From: Shewanella sp. UCD-KL21
Lineage (GTDB): Bacteria > Pseudomonadota > Gammaproteobacteria > Enterobacterales > Shewanellaceae
DNA: 52,847 nucleotides
NCBI RefSeq assembly: GCF_001957135.1
Contig: NZ_MPHK01000026.1
Location: forward strand, 1-52,847
Reading direction: 5' to 3'
Positions 8,253-18,016 of this stretch are shown piece by piece. Numbering within the stretch: position 1 is the stretch's first letter; each line of letters starts with the position of its first letter. The position numbers were made by a program, and so were the translations under genes. The notes beneath the pieces are model-generated. The model did no database searches. It saw only the letters and a program-made list of their open reading frames with translations, and was not told the DNA's origin.

Positions 8253-11084
8253 TTATTTTATCTCAACGATTGGATAACCCAAGGCTTGCAATTTAGGCAT
8301 AATAGCGGCTTTATCACCCACAATTAGCATCACCATTTGTGATAAGTCCAATTGCTTGGCAGCTAACTCATTTAGCTCTGCACGTGAAATCTGTTGAACA
8401 ATGTTTGCCTGTTGTTCAGTAAAGTCATCCGCTAACTGATAACGTTGGATCATCCGCATAAAGCCGGCTTTTTGATAAGGCGTTTCATAATCTAATGCCT
8501 TACCTTGAGAAATAGAGCTACGTAAAAAAGTTAACTCCTCTTCGCTCATGCCTTGCTGCTGATATAGATTAATCTCGTTAATAAACTCAATAAGTGATTC
8601 TGCAGTCACGTCAGTGCGGACACTGGCTGAAGCCATAAATCGTCCCACTAAACTATCACCATTAAAACCACTGCGAGCGCCGTAAGTGTAGCCTTTATCT
8701 TCCCGTAGGTTGAGGTTTATACGGCTATTAAACGCGCCGCCTAATGGGTAATTCATTAAGTAAGATTTAAAGTAATCGCCCGTTGCATCATAGGTTAACG
8801 CCCGCTTACCAATATTAATAACCGACTGCGCCGCATCTGGTTTATCAATAATATAAATGGTGCCACCAGCAAGCTCTGGTAATTGAGGTAATACAAATGG
8901 CGAGCTGGCACTGCCTTGCCAAGCTGTAAACGGGCTTAATAGCGGCAGAACTTGCTGTTGACTCAAATCAGACACCAACACCATTTTGGCGTTACCGGCT
9001 TTATATTGCTGCTTATAGAACTGTTTAACATCTTCAAGGGTTAATGCGGCAACCGTTGCTAACGTTCCTGAAGCATTAACACTTAATGGACTATTTTCAC
9101 CATATAATAATGTTGAAAAGCCTTGTCGTGCCAAAAAGTTAGGATCTGATTCTTGATGCTTAAGCCCCTGTAATTGCTGTTGCTTAAGGCGCTGAAAATC
9201 CGCCTCGACAAAACCAGGCGTAAACAATCGCTCTTGTAAAATCGCTAAAGTCGGCGCGAGATTTTCAGTCAAACTTGATAGCTGAATATAGCTTTGTGAG
9301 CCCGATGCACCAAATGACACACTACTGCCAAGCATTTCTAATGCGCCAGTTAGTTCTTCAGTTGAACGTTTAGCGCTTGATTCATTGAGCATAGATGCCG
9401 TTAATGACGCCACGCCCGCTTTACCTTGGGGCGCAACACGGTGACCGCCTTCAAGATAAATCAGTAATTCAACGGTTGGGGTTTCATGGCTTTCAGTACC
9501 CATGACTTCAATACCATTGGCCAGTGAAGCATTCCATAACTCAGGCACTTTTAATACTGGTGCATCTCCCACTTTAGGCATAATAGTACGATCAAAGTTT
9601 GAGGTGATTTGTCTGACGTTATCGACACCGCTAACCGCTTCTGGCGCTACCGGCATCATGGTTGGGGTAAAGTTATCTTCAGCGGCAATTAATTGTTTTG
9701 CCCCTTCAGGTACAACGCTCATGACCACCATAGGTTTGTCTTTGATATACGTATTAAACACCCGCATTACATCATCTTTAGTGACACTGGCATAACGGGC
9801 CAAGTCACTGGCTATCATGTCAGGATTATCAAAAAAGGTTTGATTGTAAGCTAGGGTTGAGACTTTACCTTTTACGCTTTGCATGCCGAAAATAGTATCG
9901 GCTTCAAACTGCACTTTGACCTTTTGTAAGTCATCATCAGTCACGCCGCGCTGTTCAAACTCCTTAATAGAGTCATTAATTTTCTGCTCAAGTGTCGCAA
10001 GCGTTGCCCCCGAAGCGGGATTAGCCAGTGCATACAAGGTTAAGCTACAAGCTAACTCTTGGCATGGATGACCTACTGAGGCTTGTACTGCATAACCATC
10101 TTTGACTAAGTTTTTGTATAGCAATGAGGTTTTACCGCCACCGAGAATATTGGCTAACAAATCCAGCGCGGCTTCGTCTTTATGACGGGCGTATACTGTG
10201 GGGAAACCCATATATATCAGCGGCAGATGCACTTTATCTTCCATTGAAATATAACGGGTTTTATCTATTGTCACAGGGGTTTTAGGATCTGCTGACACCT
10301 CTGGACCACGTTTTAACTCGCCAAAGTACTTATTCACCATGGCCAGTGTTTGCATTTCATCGAAATCACCACCAATGGTTAAGGTGGCGTTATTAGGACC
10401 ATACCAGCGCTTAAAGAAATTACGCACATCATCAACACTGGCACGTTCTAAATCTTCTGGCCAACCAATAACCGGCCACGAATAAGGATGCCCTGCCGGA
10501 TACATGGCTTGGTTAAAGCGTTCATTCAAGCGGCCATAGGGTTGATTATCAATTCGCTGAGCGCGTTCGTTTTTAACTGTCTCACGCTGGACTTCAAATT
10601 TTTCACTGGTCAAGGCCGGCAATAAAAAGCCCATACGATCTGATTCAAGCCAGAGCATTTTTTCCAGCTGGTTGCTGGGTACTGTCTCAAAATAATTGGT
10701 TCTATCGGTGTTGGTGGTGCCGTTTAAGGTGCCGCCAGCTTCTGTTACCACTTTGAAATGCTGCTCATCGCCGACATTTTGTGAGCCCTGAAACATCATG
10801 TGCTCAAATAAATGGGCAAAGCCACTGCGACCCGCCACCTCACGGGCTGAGCCCACATGGTATGTCACATCCACATGAACAAGAGGATCTGAGCTATCTT
10901 GATGCAAGATAACTGTGAGGCCATTTTCTAGCTGATACTTTTTATAAGGAATGCCCACAGAGTCACTTTGAGCGACGGTTTCAACTAATGTGACCCCTTG
11001 GGGTAACGCTGGGGAAATTGTTGCTTCATGTGCGCAGCCACTGATGGCGATAGAGATCGCTGCTGCCAAGATCCATTTCTTCAC
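8253..11084 (-). CDS. M16-family zinc metalloprotease lipoprotein (two-domain, PqqL/insulinase type)
   Basis: 943 residues. The lipobox ISGC puts the modified Cys at about residue 17. The first half carries the inverted zinc motif HLFEH at residues 91-95, with Glu94 as catalytic base, and the distal zinc ligand region ETVKNERAQ near residue 165. The second half (from about 510) repeats the same fold, ending with the NLREDKGYTYGARSGF segment, but lacks the HxxEH motif, as usual in two-domain M16 enzymes that close around peptides. It is expected to degrade peptides in the periplasm, tethered to a membrane. The start is GTG with AAGGAG eight bases upstream. It is transcribed alone, with a terminator behind it. 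Confidence 0.93.
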   Translation of the reverse strand: MKKWILAAAISIAISGCAHEATISPALPQGVTLVETVAQSDSVGIPYKKYQLENGLTVILHQDSSDPLVHVDVTYHVGSAREVAGRSGFAHLFEHMMFQGSQNVGDEQHFKVVTEAGGTLNGTTNTDRTNYFETVPSNQLEKMLWLESDRMGFLLPALTSEKFEVQRETVKNERAQRIDNQPYGRLNERFNQAMYPAGHPYSWPVIGWPEDLERASVDDVRNFFKRWYGPNNATLTIGGDFDEMQTLAMVNKYFGELKRGPEVSADPKTPVTIDKTRYISMEDKVHLPLIYMGFPTVYARHKDEAALDLLANILGGGKTSLLYKNLVKDGYAVQASVGHPCQELACSLTLYALANPASGATLATLEQKINDSIKEFEQRGVTDDDLQKVKVQFEADTIFGMQSVKGKVSTLAYNQTFFDNPDMIASDLARYASVTKDDVMRVFNTYIKDKPMVVMSVVPEGAKQLIAAEDNFTPTMMPVAPEAVSGVDNVRQITSNFDRTIMPKVGDAPVLKVPELWNASLANGIEVMGTESHETPTVELLIYLEGGHRVAPQGKAGVASLTASMLNESSAKRSTEELTGALEMLGSSVSFGASGSQSYIQLSSLTENLAPTLAILQERLFTPGFVEADFQRLKQQQLQGLKHQESDPNFLARQGFSTLLYGENSPLSVNASGTLATVAALTLEDVKQFYKQQYKAGNAKMVLVSDLSQQQVLPLLSPFTAWQGSASSPFVLPQLPELAGGTIYIIDKPDAAQSVINIGKRALTYDATGDYFKSYLMNYPLGGAFNSRINLNLREDKGYTYGARSGFNGDSLVGRFMASASVRTDVTAESLIEFINEINLYQQQGMSEEELTFLRSSISQGKALDYETPYQKAGFMRMIQRYQLADDFTEQQANIVQQISRAELNELAAKQLDLSQMVMLIVGDKAAIMPKLQALGYPIVEIK

Positions 11085-11246
11085 TTATATACTCCTTGAA
11101 AAATAGCCAATGAAATCGGTAAATGTGATGCTATGAGTCTTTTTAGCTCTTGTTGGTTCAATTGGAGATAAAAATATCCTCTCCAATCAAATAACTAACA
11201 ACACTGATCACAATAGGGTTTTATAAGAACGCCAATACCCCTTGTT

Positions 11247-11669
11247 TTACCATGCCAACATAAAGGCAGCCACTATTAATGAGTAACGAATCGTTTTACC
11301 GATTAACATCATCACACTAGACGGGATAATAGGGAGCTTTAACCACCCAGCGAGTAAACATAGAATATCGCCAATTAATGGCAGCCAAGAAAGCAGCAAC
11401 GCCCAATAGCCATATTTTTCAATTAATTTTAATCCATGTTGGTATTTCTTGGACGCTAAATCCTCCGGCGTCTTAGCAAAGCGACCTAAATAGCCTAAAT
11501 AGTAACTGCTTATTGCTCCTAAGGTGTTACCAACACTGGCAGCCACCAGCAACGCAAGCCAGGTTTCTGGTTGATCTGTGAGTAAGGCTACAAGTAAAAC
11601 TTCTGAACCTCCTGGTAACAAAGTTGCCGCTAAAAAAGCCCCGCTGAACATTAACCACAATGCAGTCAT
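11247..11669 (-). CDS. yqaA: YqaA/DedA-related inner-membrane protein
   Basis: 140 residues, almost entirely hydrophobic, with about four membrane segments. LLPGGSEVLLVALL near the start, SVGNTLGAISSYYLGYLGR (about 46-64) and LLSWLPLIGDILCLLAGWL (about 94-112) are the conserved parts of the VTT/SNARE-associated fold in the small YqaA branch. DedA relatives are involved in lipid translocation and membrane homeostasis, but the YqaA branch has no settled function. It has its own start after the M16 promoter region and no clear operon partner. Confidence 0.85.
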   Translation of the reverse strand: MTALWLMFSGAFLAATLLPGGSEVLLVALLTDQPETWLALLVAASVGNTLGAISSYYLGYLGRFAKTPEDLASKKYQHGLKLIEKYGYWALLLSWLPLIGDILCLLAGWLKLPIIPSSVMMLIGKTIRYSLIVAAFMLAW

Positions 11670-12031
11670 TTACTTTACCTAATGATATCTATAGTGTTTT
11701 AGCCATTAAACTCGTAATATAAAAATGAGTTAACAAGCTGTTGAATTTCAATATGTAATTAACAAGTTGAAAAAATGATATAAGTTATATTAAAAACGGT
11801 TTGTCCCGACGATATTCGCTGAATACAATTCGAAAAATATTACCTAAAAAGACTCTAATTAGGCTGGCTTAAATTAGCCTGAAGTCAGTGGCTAAACTCA
11901 GTTTATACCGCGAACGTAATACATAGCTACAATGACTATTCAATGGCCTTGGGGTGATTGTTTAAGGTTGTTGAGATAATAATCCTCTTGCTGGTAACGA
12001 CTGGCAAGCATAATAATTAGTTGGAACCTTG
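11670..12031. other. divergent intergenic region between yqaA and the symporter gene
   Basis: About 360 AT-rich bases contain the promoters of both divergent genes. No palindrome, RNA or small gene stands out. Confidence 0.4.
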
Positions 12032-13279
12032 ATGATTTTTCAAACCTTGAAACGCATTCCTTTTTGGCAAAAAGTGCTCGCAGGCTTTGCCTTAGGTATC
12101 CTTGCAGGTGTAGCTTTAGGCGAAAGTGCAGTAATACTAAAACCCTTAGGCGATTTATTTATTAGCGCCATCAAAATGTTGGTTGCACCTTTAGTATTTT
12201 GCGCCATCGTTGTCAGTATTACCTCATTAGGCTCACAAGCTAATTTAAAGCGTTTAAGTTTTAAAACCTTAGGCATGTTCATGTTCACTGGCACCATGGC
12301 ATCGTTTATTGGTTTAGCCATTGGCAGTTCATTTGATATGGGCGGCAGTTTAGAGCTGGCCACTTCAGAAGTACGTGACCGTGATATCCCAGGCTTTGCC
12401 CAAGTGTTACTTAATATGATCCCAGTAAACCCTTTTGCATCATTAGCTGAAGGCAAAGTCCTGCAAATTATTGTGTTTGCAGCGCTCGTTGGTATCGCCA
12501 TTAACGCAGTGGGTGAAAAGGCTGAGCCACTTAAGCGCACCATTGAAGCAGGCTCAGAAGTAATGTTTGAACTTACCCGCATGGTATTAAAGCTTACCCC
12601 TATCGGTGTGTTTGGTTTAATGGCTTGGGTTGTGGGTGAATACGGCCTGTCTACATTACTGCCATTAGGTAAGTTTATTGTGGCTATTTATGTGGCGGCG
12701 TTAATTCATATTATTTTTGTTTACGGCGGTTTAGTAAAATTTGCTGCTGGCCTAAGCCCAATTCAATTTTTCCGTAAAGCAATGCCTGCTCAACTAGTGG
12801 CTTTTAGCACCGCATCAAGTTTTGGCACCTTACCAGCAAGTAGTAAATGTACTGAGTCTATGGGTGTATCAAAGCGCTATAGCGCCTTTGTATTGCCATT
12901 AGGCGCTACCATGAATATGGATGGCTGTGGTGGTATTTACCCAGCTATTGCGGCGATATTTATTGCGCAAATTTACGGTATTCCACTGGATATGACCGAC
13001 TACATGCTCATTGCTGTAACAGCAACTGTGGCGTCAGTAGGTACTGCTGGTGTTCCTGGTAGTGCGATGGTGATGCTAACAGTGACCTTGGGCGTAGTTG
13101 GTTTACCCCTTGAAGGCATTGCCTTTATCGCCGCCATTGACCGCGTTATTGATATGATCCGCACCGCAACCAATGTCACTGGTGACATGATGACAGCTGT
13201 GGTGGTCGGTAAAAGCGAAGGCCAATTCGATGAGCAACAGTTTTATTCAGATGAAAAAGCGCTAAATCAAGCAGCTTAA
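12032..13279 (+). CDS. dicarboxylate/amino acid:cation symporter (DAACS/SLC1 family)
   Basis: 415 residues from the ATG at 12032; a TTG directly before it is also in frame, but GGAA placed nine bases upstream fits the ATG. Eight hydrophobic segments and two re-entrant loops are expected. Hallmarks are the serine-rich first loop STASSFGTLPASS (about 257-269), the substrate/sodium motif GATMNMDGCGG (about 288-298) and TAGVPGSAMVML (about 333-344), with the final membrane helix IDRVIDMIRTATNVTGD. The family imports C4-dicarboxylates, glutamate or small neutral amino acids with sodium or protons. The substrate cannot be read from the sequence. It is a single gene with its own terminator. Confidence 0.92.
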   Translation: MIFQTLKRIPFWQKVLAGFALGILAGVALGESAVILKPLGDLFISAIKMLVAPLVFCAIVVSITSLGSQANLKRLSFKTLGMFMFTGTMASFIGLAIGSSFDMGGSLELATSEVRDRDIPGFAQVLLNMIPVNPFASLAEGKVLQIIVFAALVGIAINAVGEKAEPLKRTIEAGSEVMFELTRMVLKLTPIGVFGLMAWVVGEYGLSTLLPLGKFIVAIYVAALIHIIFVYGGLVKFAAGLSPIQFFRKAMPAQLVAFSTASSFGTLPASSKCTESMGVSKRYSAFVLPLGATMNMDGCGGIYPAIAAIFIAQIYGIPLDMTDYMLIAVTATVASVGTAGVPGSAMVMLTVTLGVVGLPLEGIAFIAAIDRVIDMIRTATNVTGDMMTAVVVGKSEGQFDEQQFYSDEKALNQAA

Positions 13280-13308
13280 ATCGAGTCGCTCAGCAGCGAA
13301 ATTTTATA

Positions 13309-13343
13309 AAAAACGGCTAACTCACACTGAATTAGCCGTTTTT
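13309..13343. terminator. bidirectional terminator between symporter and porin genes
   Basis: A stem AAAACGGCTAA/TTAGCCGTTTT with a ten-base loop has A/T tracts on both sides, so it serves the convergent genes on both strands. Confidence 0.85.
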
Positions 13344-13385
13344 ATTTAAGCGTTAACTTTTAAAAAATCGCCTAGAACTTATTTT

Positions 13386-14642
13386 CTAGAACTTAGCATT
13401 AGCCCATAACCACAGTTTATCAGTATCGACTTTAGCTGCCTCTGTATCGCCTTTTGAATACGCGGCGTATTTAACCCCTAAGGTATAATTTTTTGTCACC
13501 GGCACGCTGAATACTGCATTAATTTCAGAGCCTAAATCATCCACTAACGCCGTTGATTCATCCGCTTCAAAATCGTGATATACCAGCGCCCATTTACCAC
13601 CAATCACCTTACCGCCAATTGAGGCGTAAAGATCAGCTAAGCCTTGTTTAGGGGTTGATAAAAACTGATCTGACCAACCGTTAAAGCCATGCAAGGTTGC
13701 TAAAGGGGTTTGGAAACCATAGTCGCCGCTGTCTGAGCCTAAGACTTCATAACCGACTTTAATAGTAATCGCTGAAAAACCGACTCCAGCCTCAACGCTC
13801 ATGTAATCAGCTGAATAAGACAAGTCTGCACTATCAGAATCTTGAGTGGCATACTCTGCTGAATACAAGACTTTGATATCACCCACATCGGTGTTACCCG
13901 CAAAGCGTAAACCATAGGTATCAAGGCCGTTATCAATGGCGCTATCTTCTTCCAGTAAATAGCCATAACCACTTAAGGTACCAAAATCGGTTTTTAGTGA
14001 AGCATTTATCAAATTATCTTTTGAATCAATATCTTTTTCCTGTGCAAAGATACGATTACGCTGGCTGATATAGCCGTAGTCAATTTTAAATACATCGTTA
14101 AATTTGTACTCTAACATCACCCCATCGAAGGTCTGTCTATCTTGACGCCAGCCCACATGACCCACAAAGCGTTGGTTATCAAAGGTAATGACTTGACGAC
14201 CCGCTTTAGCAGTAAAGCCTTCATAGTTATATTTTAAAAAGAACTGATCAAACTCAGTTGTTTCGGGATCGGCAATCACTGAATATTGCGGATTTTTACC
14301 TAAGGTATTGTTGTAATCATCAACGCCGGCAACCACACGTGAATCTTCGAACTCAAGGGTGGACGAAAAACCATAATAATCAGCTGTGGCATAGGTCAGG
14401 CGAGTGCGCAGGGTTAAGGCGTCAGCATCTTTTAAGGCATTATCTTGCTCAACCATTTCATAACGCAGGTTCAAGTTGACCTTTACGCTGCCTTGGGTGA
14501 CCGCATCAGCAACGGACTGGGTCGTTTCAGCATGAGCTGAGCCCATGGCCAACAAGGTTAATGATAGCGGCGCCGCAAGGCTTACTATCGATTTGGTTAA
14601 TTTGGCGTTAATCAGTGCAGCGAGTTGCTTCTGTTTCATCAT
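13386..14642 (-). CDS. outer-membrane porin of the nitrate-transport operon (alginate-export-like beta barrel)
   Basis: 418 residues. A long signal peptide ends at AHA (about residue 38). The mature protein is made of alternating strand-like stretches (LRYEMVEQ, LTLRTRLTYAT, FSSTLEFEDS, FTAAKAG-type) and ends LWLWANAKF; a terminal Phe is the standard assembly signal of outer-membrane barrels. GRQVITFDNQRFVGHVGWRQ is typical of the alginate-export/OprD-like porin group. It is the last gene of the operon that starts with the nitrate-type binding protein, 41 bases after the ATPase gene, so it probably passes the same anion through the outer membrane. Start: first of two adjacent ATGs behind AAGGAAAG. 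Confidence 0.85.
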   Translation of the reverse strand: MMKQKQLAALINAKLTKSIVSLAAPLSLTLLAMGSAHAETTQSVADAVTQGSVKVNLNLRYEMVEQDNALKDADALTLRTRLTYATADYYGFSSTLEFEDSRVVAGVDDYNNTLGKNPQYSVIADPETTEFDQFFLKYNYEGFTAKAGRQVITFDNQRFVGHVGWRQDRQTFDGVMLEYKFNDVFKIDYGYISQRNRIFAQEKDIDSKDNLINASLKTDFGTLSGYGYLLEEDSAIDNGLDTYGLRFAGNTDVGDIKVLYSAEYATQDSDSADLSYSADYMSVEAGVGFSAITIKVGYEVLGSDSGDYGFQTPLATLHGFNGWSDQFLSTPKQGLADLYASIGGKVIGGKWALVYHDFEADESTALVDDLGSEINAVFSVPVTKNYTLGVKYAAYSKGDTEAAKVDTDKLWLWANAKF

Positions 14643-14683
14643 CTTTCCTTATATTTATAGCTAAACTGTTCCATGCGTTGGTG

Positions 14684-15526
14684 TTAAACCGCTTCAGCCT
14701 GTTCATCTGCTGTGGTTAATGACTTACTGATATTAATAGGTTCAACTTTGCGCTGTTTTTCATAAAGAAACTTCAGTACTTCGGCCCGCAAACGGTTGTA
14801 TTCAGGATCTTCTGCTAGCGCCAGACGATCTCTTGGTCGGGGTAAATCAACTGCCAGAATTTCACCCACGGTTGCTTCTGGGCCATTGGTCATCATCACA
14901 ATTTTGTCTGACAGCAATACTGCTTCATCCACGTCATGGGTGATCATGATGACGGTATTATTAAGCTCCAGTTGAATTTCCATCAGCGAGTCTTGCATAT
15001 GGGCTCTGGTCAAAGCATCGAGCGCCCCAAAAGGCTCATCCATCAATAGCACTTCAGGTTCCATCGCCAAGGCTCTGGCAATACCCACTCGCTGTTTCAT
15101 GCCGCCTGAAATTTCACTGGGCAGTTTGTGCATAGCATGATCCATATGCACTAGGCTCAGGTTGTATTCAATCCACTGCTTCATTTCAGCTTTTGACTTA
15201 GTGCCTTTAAACACCTGCTTTACTGCTAATTCGACATTTTGATATGAGGTTAACCAAGGCAATAAAGAGTGGTTTTGAAACACCACCGCTCGCTCAGGCC
15301 CGGGCTCTGAAACTTCTGTGCTATTTAAAATAACCCCGCCTTTGGTGGCCTGATATAGCCCTGCCACAATATTAAGCACAGTTGACTTACCACACCCCGA
15401 GTGACCAATAAGCGAGACAAACTCGCCTTTATTAATTTTTAAATTAACTTCCTTTAGCGCCTTAAATGGCCCATTTGGGGTTGGGAAGTCCATGTCGATA
15501 TTACTAATATCTAAAAATACACTCAT
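14684..15526 (-). CDS. nrtD: nitrate-type ABC transporter, ATP-binding subunit
   Basis: 280 residues. Walker A GHSGCGKST at residues 41-49, Q-loop near 84, signature SGGMKQR at 140-146, Walker B VLLMDEP with catalytic Glu164, and the switch histidine in MITHDVDEAV. The C-terminal MTNGPEATVGEILAVDLPRPRDR is shared by nitrate, cyanate and bicarbonate importers (NrtD/CmpD) and related sulfonate/taurine ATPases. It works as a dimer on the cytoplasmic face of the permease encoded just upstream. The symbol is by homology and gene context; the exact anion is not proven. Confidence 0.88.
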   Translation of the reverse strand: MSVFLDISNIDMDFPTPNGPFKALKEVNLKINKGEFVSLIGHSGCGKSTVLNIVAGLYQATKGGVILNSTEVSEPGPERAVVFQNHSLLPWLTSYQNVELAVKQVFKGTKSKAEMKQWIEYNLSLVHMDHAMHKLPSEISGGMKQRVGIARALAMEPEVLLMDEPFGALDALTRAHMQDSLMEIQLELNNTVIMITHDVDEAVLLSDKIVMMTNGPEATVGEILAVDLPRPRDRLALAEDPEYNRLRAEVLKFLYEKQRKVEPINISKSLTTADEQAEAV

Positions 15527-15563
15527 AATATTTATCCTTACTCCTCAACGAACTCTCAACCAG

Positions 15564-16553
15564 TTAGTGACTTTTATCCCAAGAGAACCAGCGCTGCAGT
15601 GCCAGTACGCCGCGGTCTAACAAAAAGCCAATAAAGCCAATCACAATCACTGCCGCCATAATCCGTGACAGAGATTCAGAACTGCCATTTTGAAACTCAT
15701 CCCAAACAAATTTTCCAAGCCCTGGGTTTTGCGCCAACATTTCAGCGGCAATTAACACCATCCATGCCACTCCAAGGGATAAACGCATGCCGGTAAAAAT
15801 CAGTGGTATTGATGCTGGCAATACTATTTTTTGTACATGGGTTAACGGTGATAAGCGCAGCACGCGGCTGACATTGAGTAAGTCAGAATCAATGGATGCC
15901 ACCCCAATTGAGGTATTGATGACCATAGGCCACAAACTACAGAGGGTGACGGTCAACATGGAGTTGATAAATGATTTAGAGAACATAGGATCTGGTGACA
16001 CATATAATGCGCTCACCACCATGGTCACCAGCGGCAACCATGCCAGTGGTGACACAGGTTTGAATATCTGCACTATCGGATTTACCGCTGCATTAACGGT
16101 TTTACTTAACCCCATCCAGATCCCCATAGGAATAGCGATAATGGCAGCTAAAATAAACCCTGACATGACCGTAATAAGTGAGGTCACGATCTGATCAAAG
16201 AAGGTTTCCTTACCTGTGTACTTTCTGGTTTTCGCTTGATAACTAGGGTCCGCTGCTAGCCTTGCATCATTGCGAACTTGTTGGCGCTCATAAAAAGCCG
16301 CCGCCTTTTCTCGCTCGGCATTATGCTCTTGGTAAAGCCCATCAAACTGACCTATAACAGCCACAGGACCAGGAAACTTACCTAGGGAGGTATTAATATT
16401 ATTGGCTGTAACTGACCAAATAACTAAAAACACGGTAATTCCGATGAGCGGTAATAATAATGCTTTGCTCATCGCCGCTGATTTGGCTAACAACAAATTT
16501 ACAGCCGACTTATCCATAGGGAGTCTCTGCGCTAATCTTGCAATGGTTGTCAT
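15564..16553 (-). CDS. nrtB: nitrate-type ABC transporter, permease subunit
   Basis: 329 residues. A first membrane segment at about 32-50 is followed by a long charged periplasmic stretch (about 65-120), then five further hydrophobic segments. The ATPase-contact loop, with its conserved EAA-type helix, is SRVLRLSPLTHVQKIVLPASIP (about 230-250). This fits the NrtB/SsuC type of inner-membrane permease. It lies between the binding protein and the ATPase gene in the same orientation with short gaps, so the three form one importer. The long stretch after the first helix is usual for NrtB-type permeases. Confidence 0.88.
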   Translation of the reverse strand: MTTIARLAQRLPMDKSAVNLLLAKSAAMSKALLLPLIGITVFLVIWSVTANNINTSLGKFPGPVAVIGQFDGLYQEHNAEREKAAAFYERQQVRNDARLAADPSYQAKTRKYTGKETFFDQIVTSLITVMSGFILAAIIAIPMGIWMGLSKTVNAAVNPIVQIFKPVSPLAWLPLVTMVVSALYVSPDPMFSKSFINSMLTVTLCSLWPMVINTSIGVASIDSDLLNVSRVLRLSPLTHVQKIVLPASIPLIFTGMRLSLGVAWMVLIAAEMLAQNPGLGKFVWDEFQNGSSESLSRIMAAVIVIGFIGFLLDRGVLALQRWFSWDKSH

Positions 16554-16642
16554 AGGTCTATCCTCACTTCGATAGCTCTTACTTGCATAAAACTTGAATC
16601 AAACTCGACATAAAGCTCGACAGACAGTACGTAAGCTCAGGC

Positions 16643-18016
16643 TTACAGCTTGTCGCCTTGCTTTAATCCAATACTGAACTTGTTGATATACGCATTCGGG
16701 GCACTACCGTCATACACAATGTCATCAATGAAATGTTGCTGCGGCTTTTTAAAGCCCGTTTCAGTAGCAAAGTCAGGGAAGTGTTTGGCATCAATGCTTT
16801 TATCATCAATTAACGATTGCGCCGCTTTGGCATAGATATCAGGACGGTAAACCTTAGCAGCAATCTCTTTGTACCAAGCATCAGGCTTATCATCTGAAAT
16901 TTGTCCCCAACGACGCATTTGGGTTAAGTACCAGATCGCATCTGAGTAATATGGGTAGGTTGCGTTATAACGAAAGAACACGTTGAAATCAGGCACCGCG
17001 CGCTTATCACCTTTTTCATATTCAAAGGTGCCCGTCATGCTATTGGCAATCACATCGTAATCAGCGCCAACATAGTTAGATTGAGATAGGATTTTTACAG
17101 CTGCTGGGCGGTTAGCATTGTTGTTCTCGTCTAACCATTTAGCCGCCTTAATTAATGCTCTGGTTAAGCGAATCGTGGTGTTTGGATACTTTTCCGCAAA
17201 TTCAGCGGTTATGCCAAATACTTTTTCTGGGTTATCTTTCCAAATTTCATAATCAGTAACCACTGGCACCCCGATGCCTTTAAATACCGCTTGTTGGTTC
17301 CATGGCTCACCGACGCAATAGCCATAGATGGTGCCTGCTTCAAGGGTTGATGGCATTTGCGGTGGCGGCGTAACAGATAAGTAAGCTTCAGCGTCGAGTT
17401 GTCCTGAAGTATCCCCTTTGTGAGGCGCATAAAAACCTGGGTGAATACCACCTGCCGCTAACCAATAACGTAGTTCATAGTTATGGGTAGAGACCGGAAA
17501 TACCATGCCCATTTTAAAGGGCTTACCTTGCTCGTTATATTTGTCTACCACAGGTTTGAGTGAGTCAGCCTTAATCGGGTGAACCGGTTTACCATCGGCA
17601 TTTTTGGCGATATTAGGCTTCATTTGCGCCCAAATATCATTGGATACGGTAATGGCATTACCGTTTAAGTCCATAGAAAAAGGGGTAATAATATGAGCTT
17701 TGGTACCATAACCAATGGTAGCTGCAATCGGCTGACCGGCTAGCATATGCGCGCCATCTAAACGGCCATCAATCACGCCGTCCAGTAACACCTTCCAGTT
17801 CGCTTGGGCTTCGATGGTGACGTATAAGCCTTCTTCTTCGAAATAACCATTTTCATAAGCAATGGCGATAGGCGCCATATCGGTCAGTTTAATAAAACCA
17901 AATGTCAGCTCTTCTTTTTCAGCAAAGCCCACTTCTGCAGAGGCGATACTCACCTGCATACTAGCCCCAATACTTAAGCCAACTGCAAGCTGTTTAAAAG
18001 ACGTTTTCCAGTTCAT
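16643..18016 (-). CDS. nrtA: nitrate-type ABC transporter, periplasmic binding protein
   Basis: 457 residues with an export signal (ending ASA near residue 27) and no lipobox, so a soluble or loosely held periplasmic protein. The NrtA/CmpA family is recognised by FGFIKLTDMAPIAIAYENGY near the start, GQPIAATIGYG, PFSMDLNGNAITVS, the PVSTHNYELRYWLAAGGI segment and TIYGYCVGEPWNQQAV. Family members bind nitrate, nitrite or bicarbonate. It is the first gene of the operon and is preceded by a leader that holds a terminator-like hairpin 36 bases before the start codon, suggesting regulated read-through. No assimilatory nitrate reductase is nearby. Confidence 0.88.
   Translation of the reverse strand: MNWKTSFKQLAVGLSIGASMQVSIASAEVGFAEKEELTFGFIKLTDMAPIAIAYENGYFEEEGLYVTIEAQANWKVLLDGVIDGRLDGAHMLAGQPIAATIGYGTKAHIITPFSMDLNGNAITVSNDIWAQMKPNIAKNADGKPVHPIKADSLKPVVDKYNEQGKPFKMGMVFPVSTHNYELRYWLAAGGIHPGFYAPHKGDTSGQLDAEAYLSVTPPPQMPSTLEAGTIYGYCVGEPWNQQAVFKGIGVPVVTDYEIWKDNPEKVFGITAEFAEKYPNTTIRLTRALIKAAKWLDENNNANRPAAVKILSQSNYVGADYDVIANSMTGTFEYEKGDKRAVPDFNVFFRYNATYPYYSDAIWYLTQMRRWGQISDDKPDAWYKEIAAKVYRPDIYAKAAQSLIDDKSIDAKHFPDFATETGFKKPQQHFIDDIVYDGSAPNAYINKFSIGLKQGDKL

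Noticed and set aside
12040..12582. Minus-strand open frame of 180 codons
   Set aside because: Fully inside the symporter gene on the other strand; no family resemblance, explained by its codon bias.
15787..16194. Plus-strand open frame of 135 codons
   Set aside because: Shadow of the permease gene on the minus strand.
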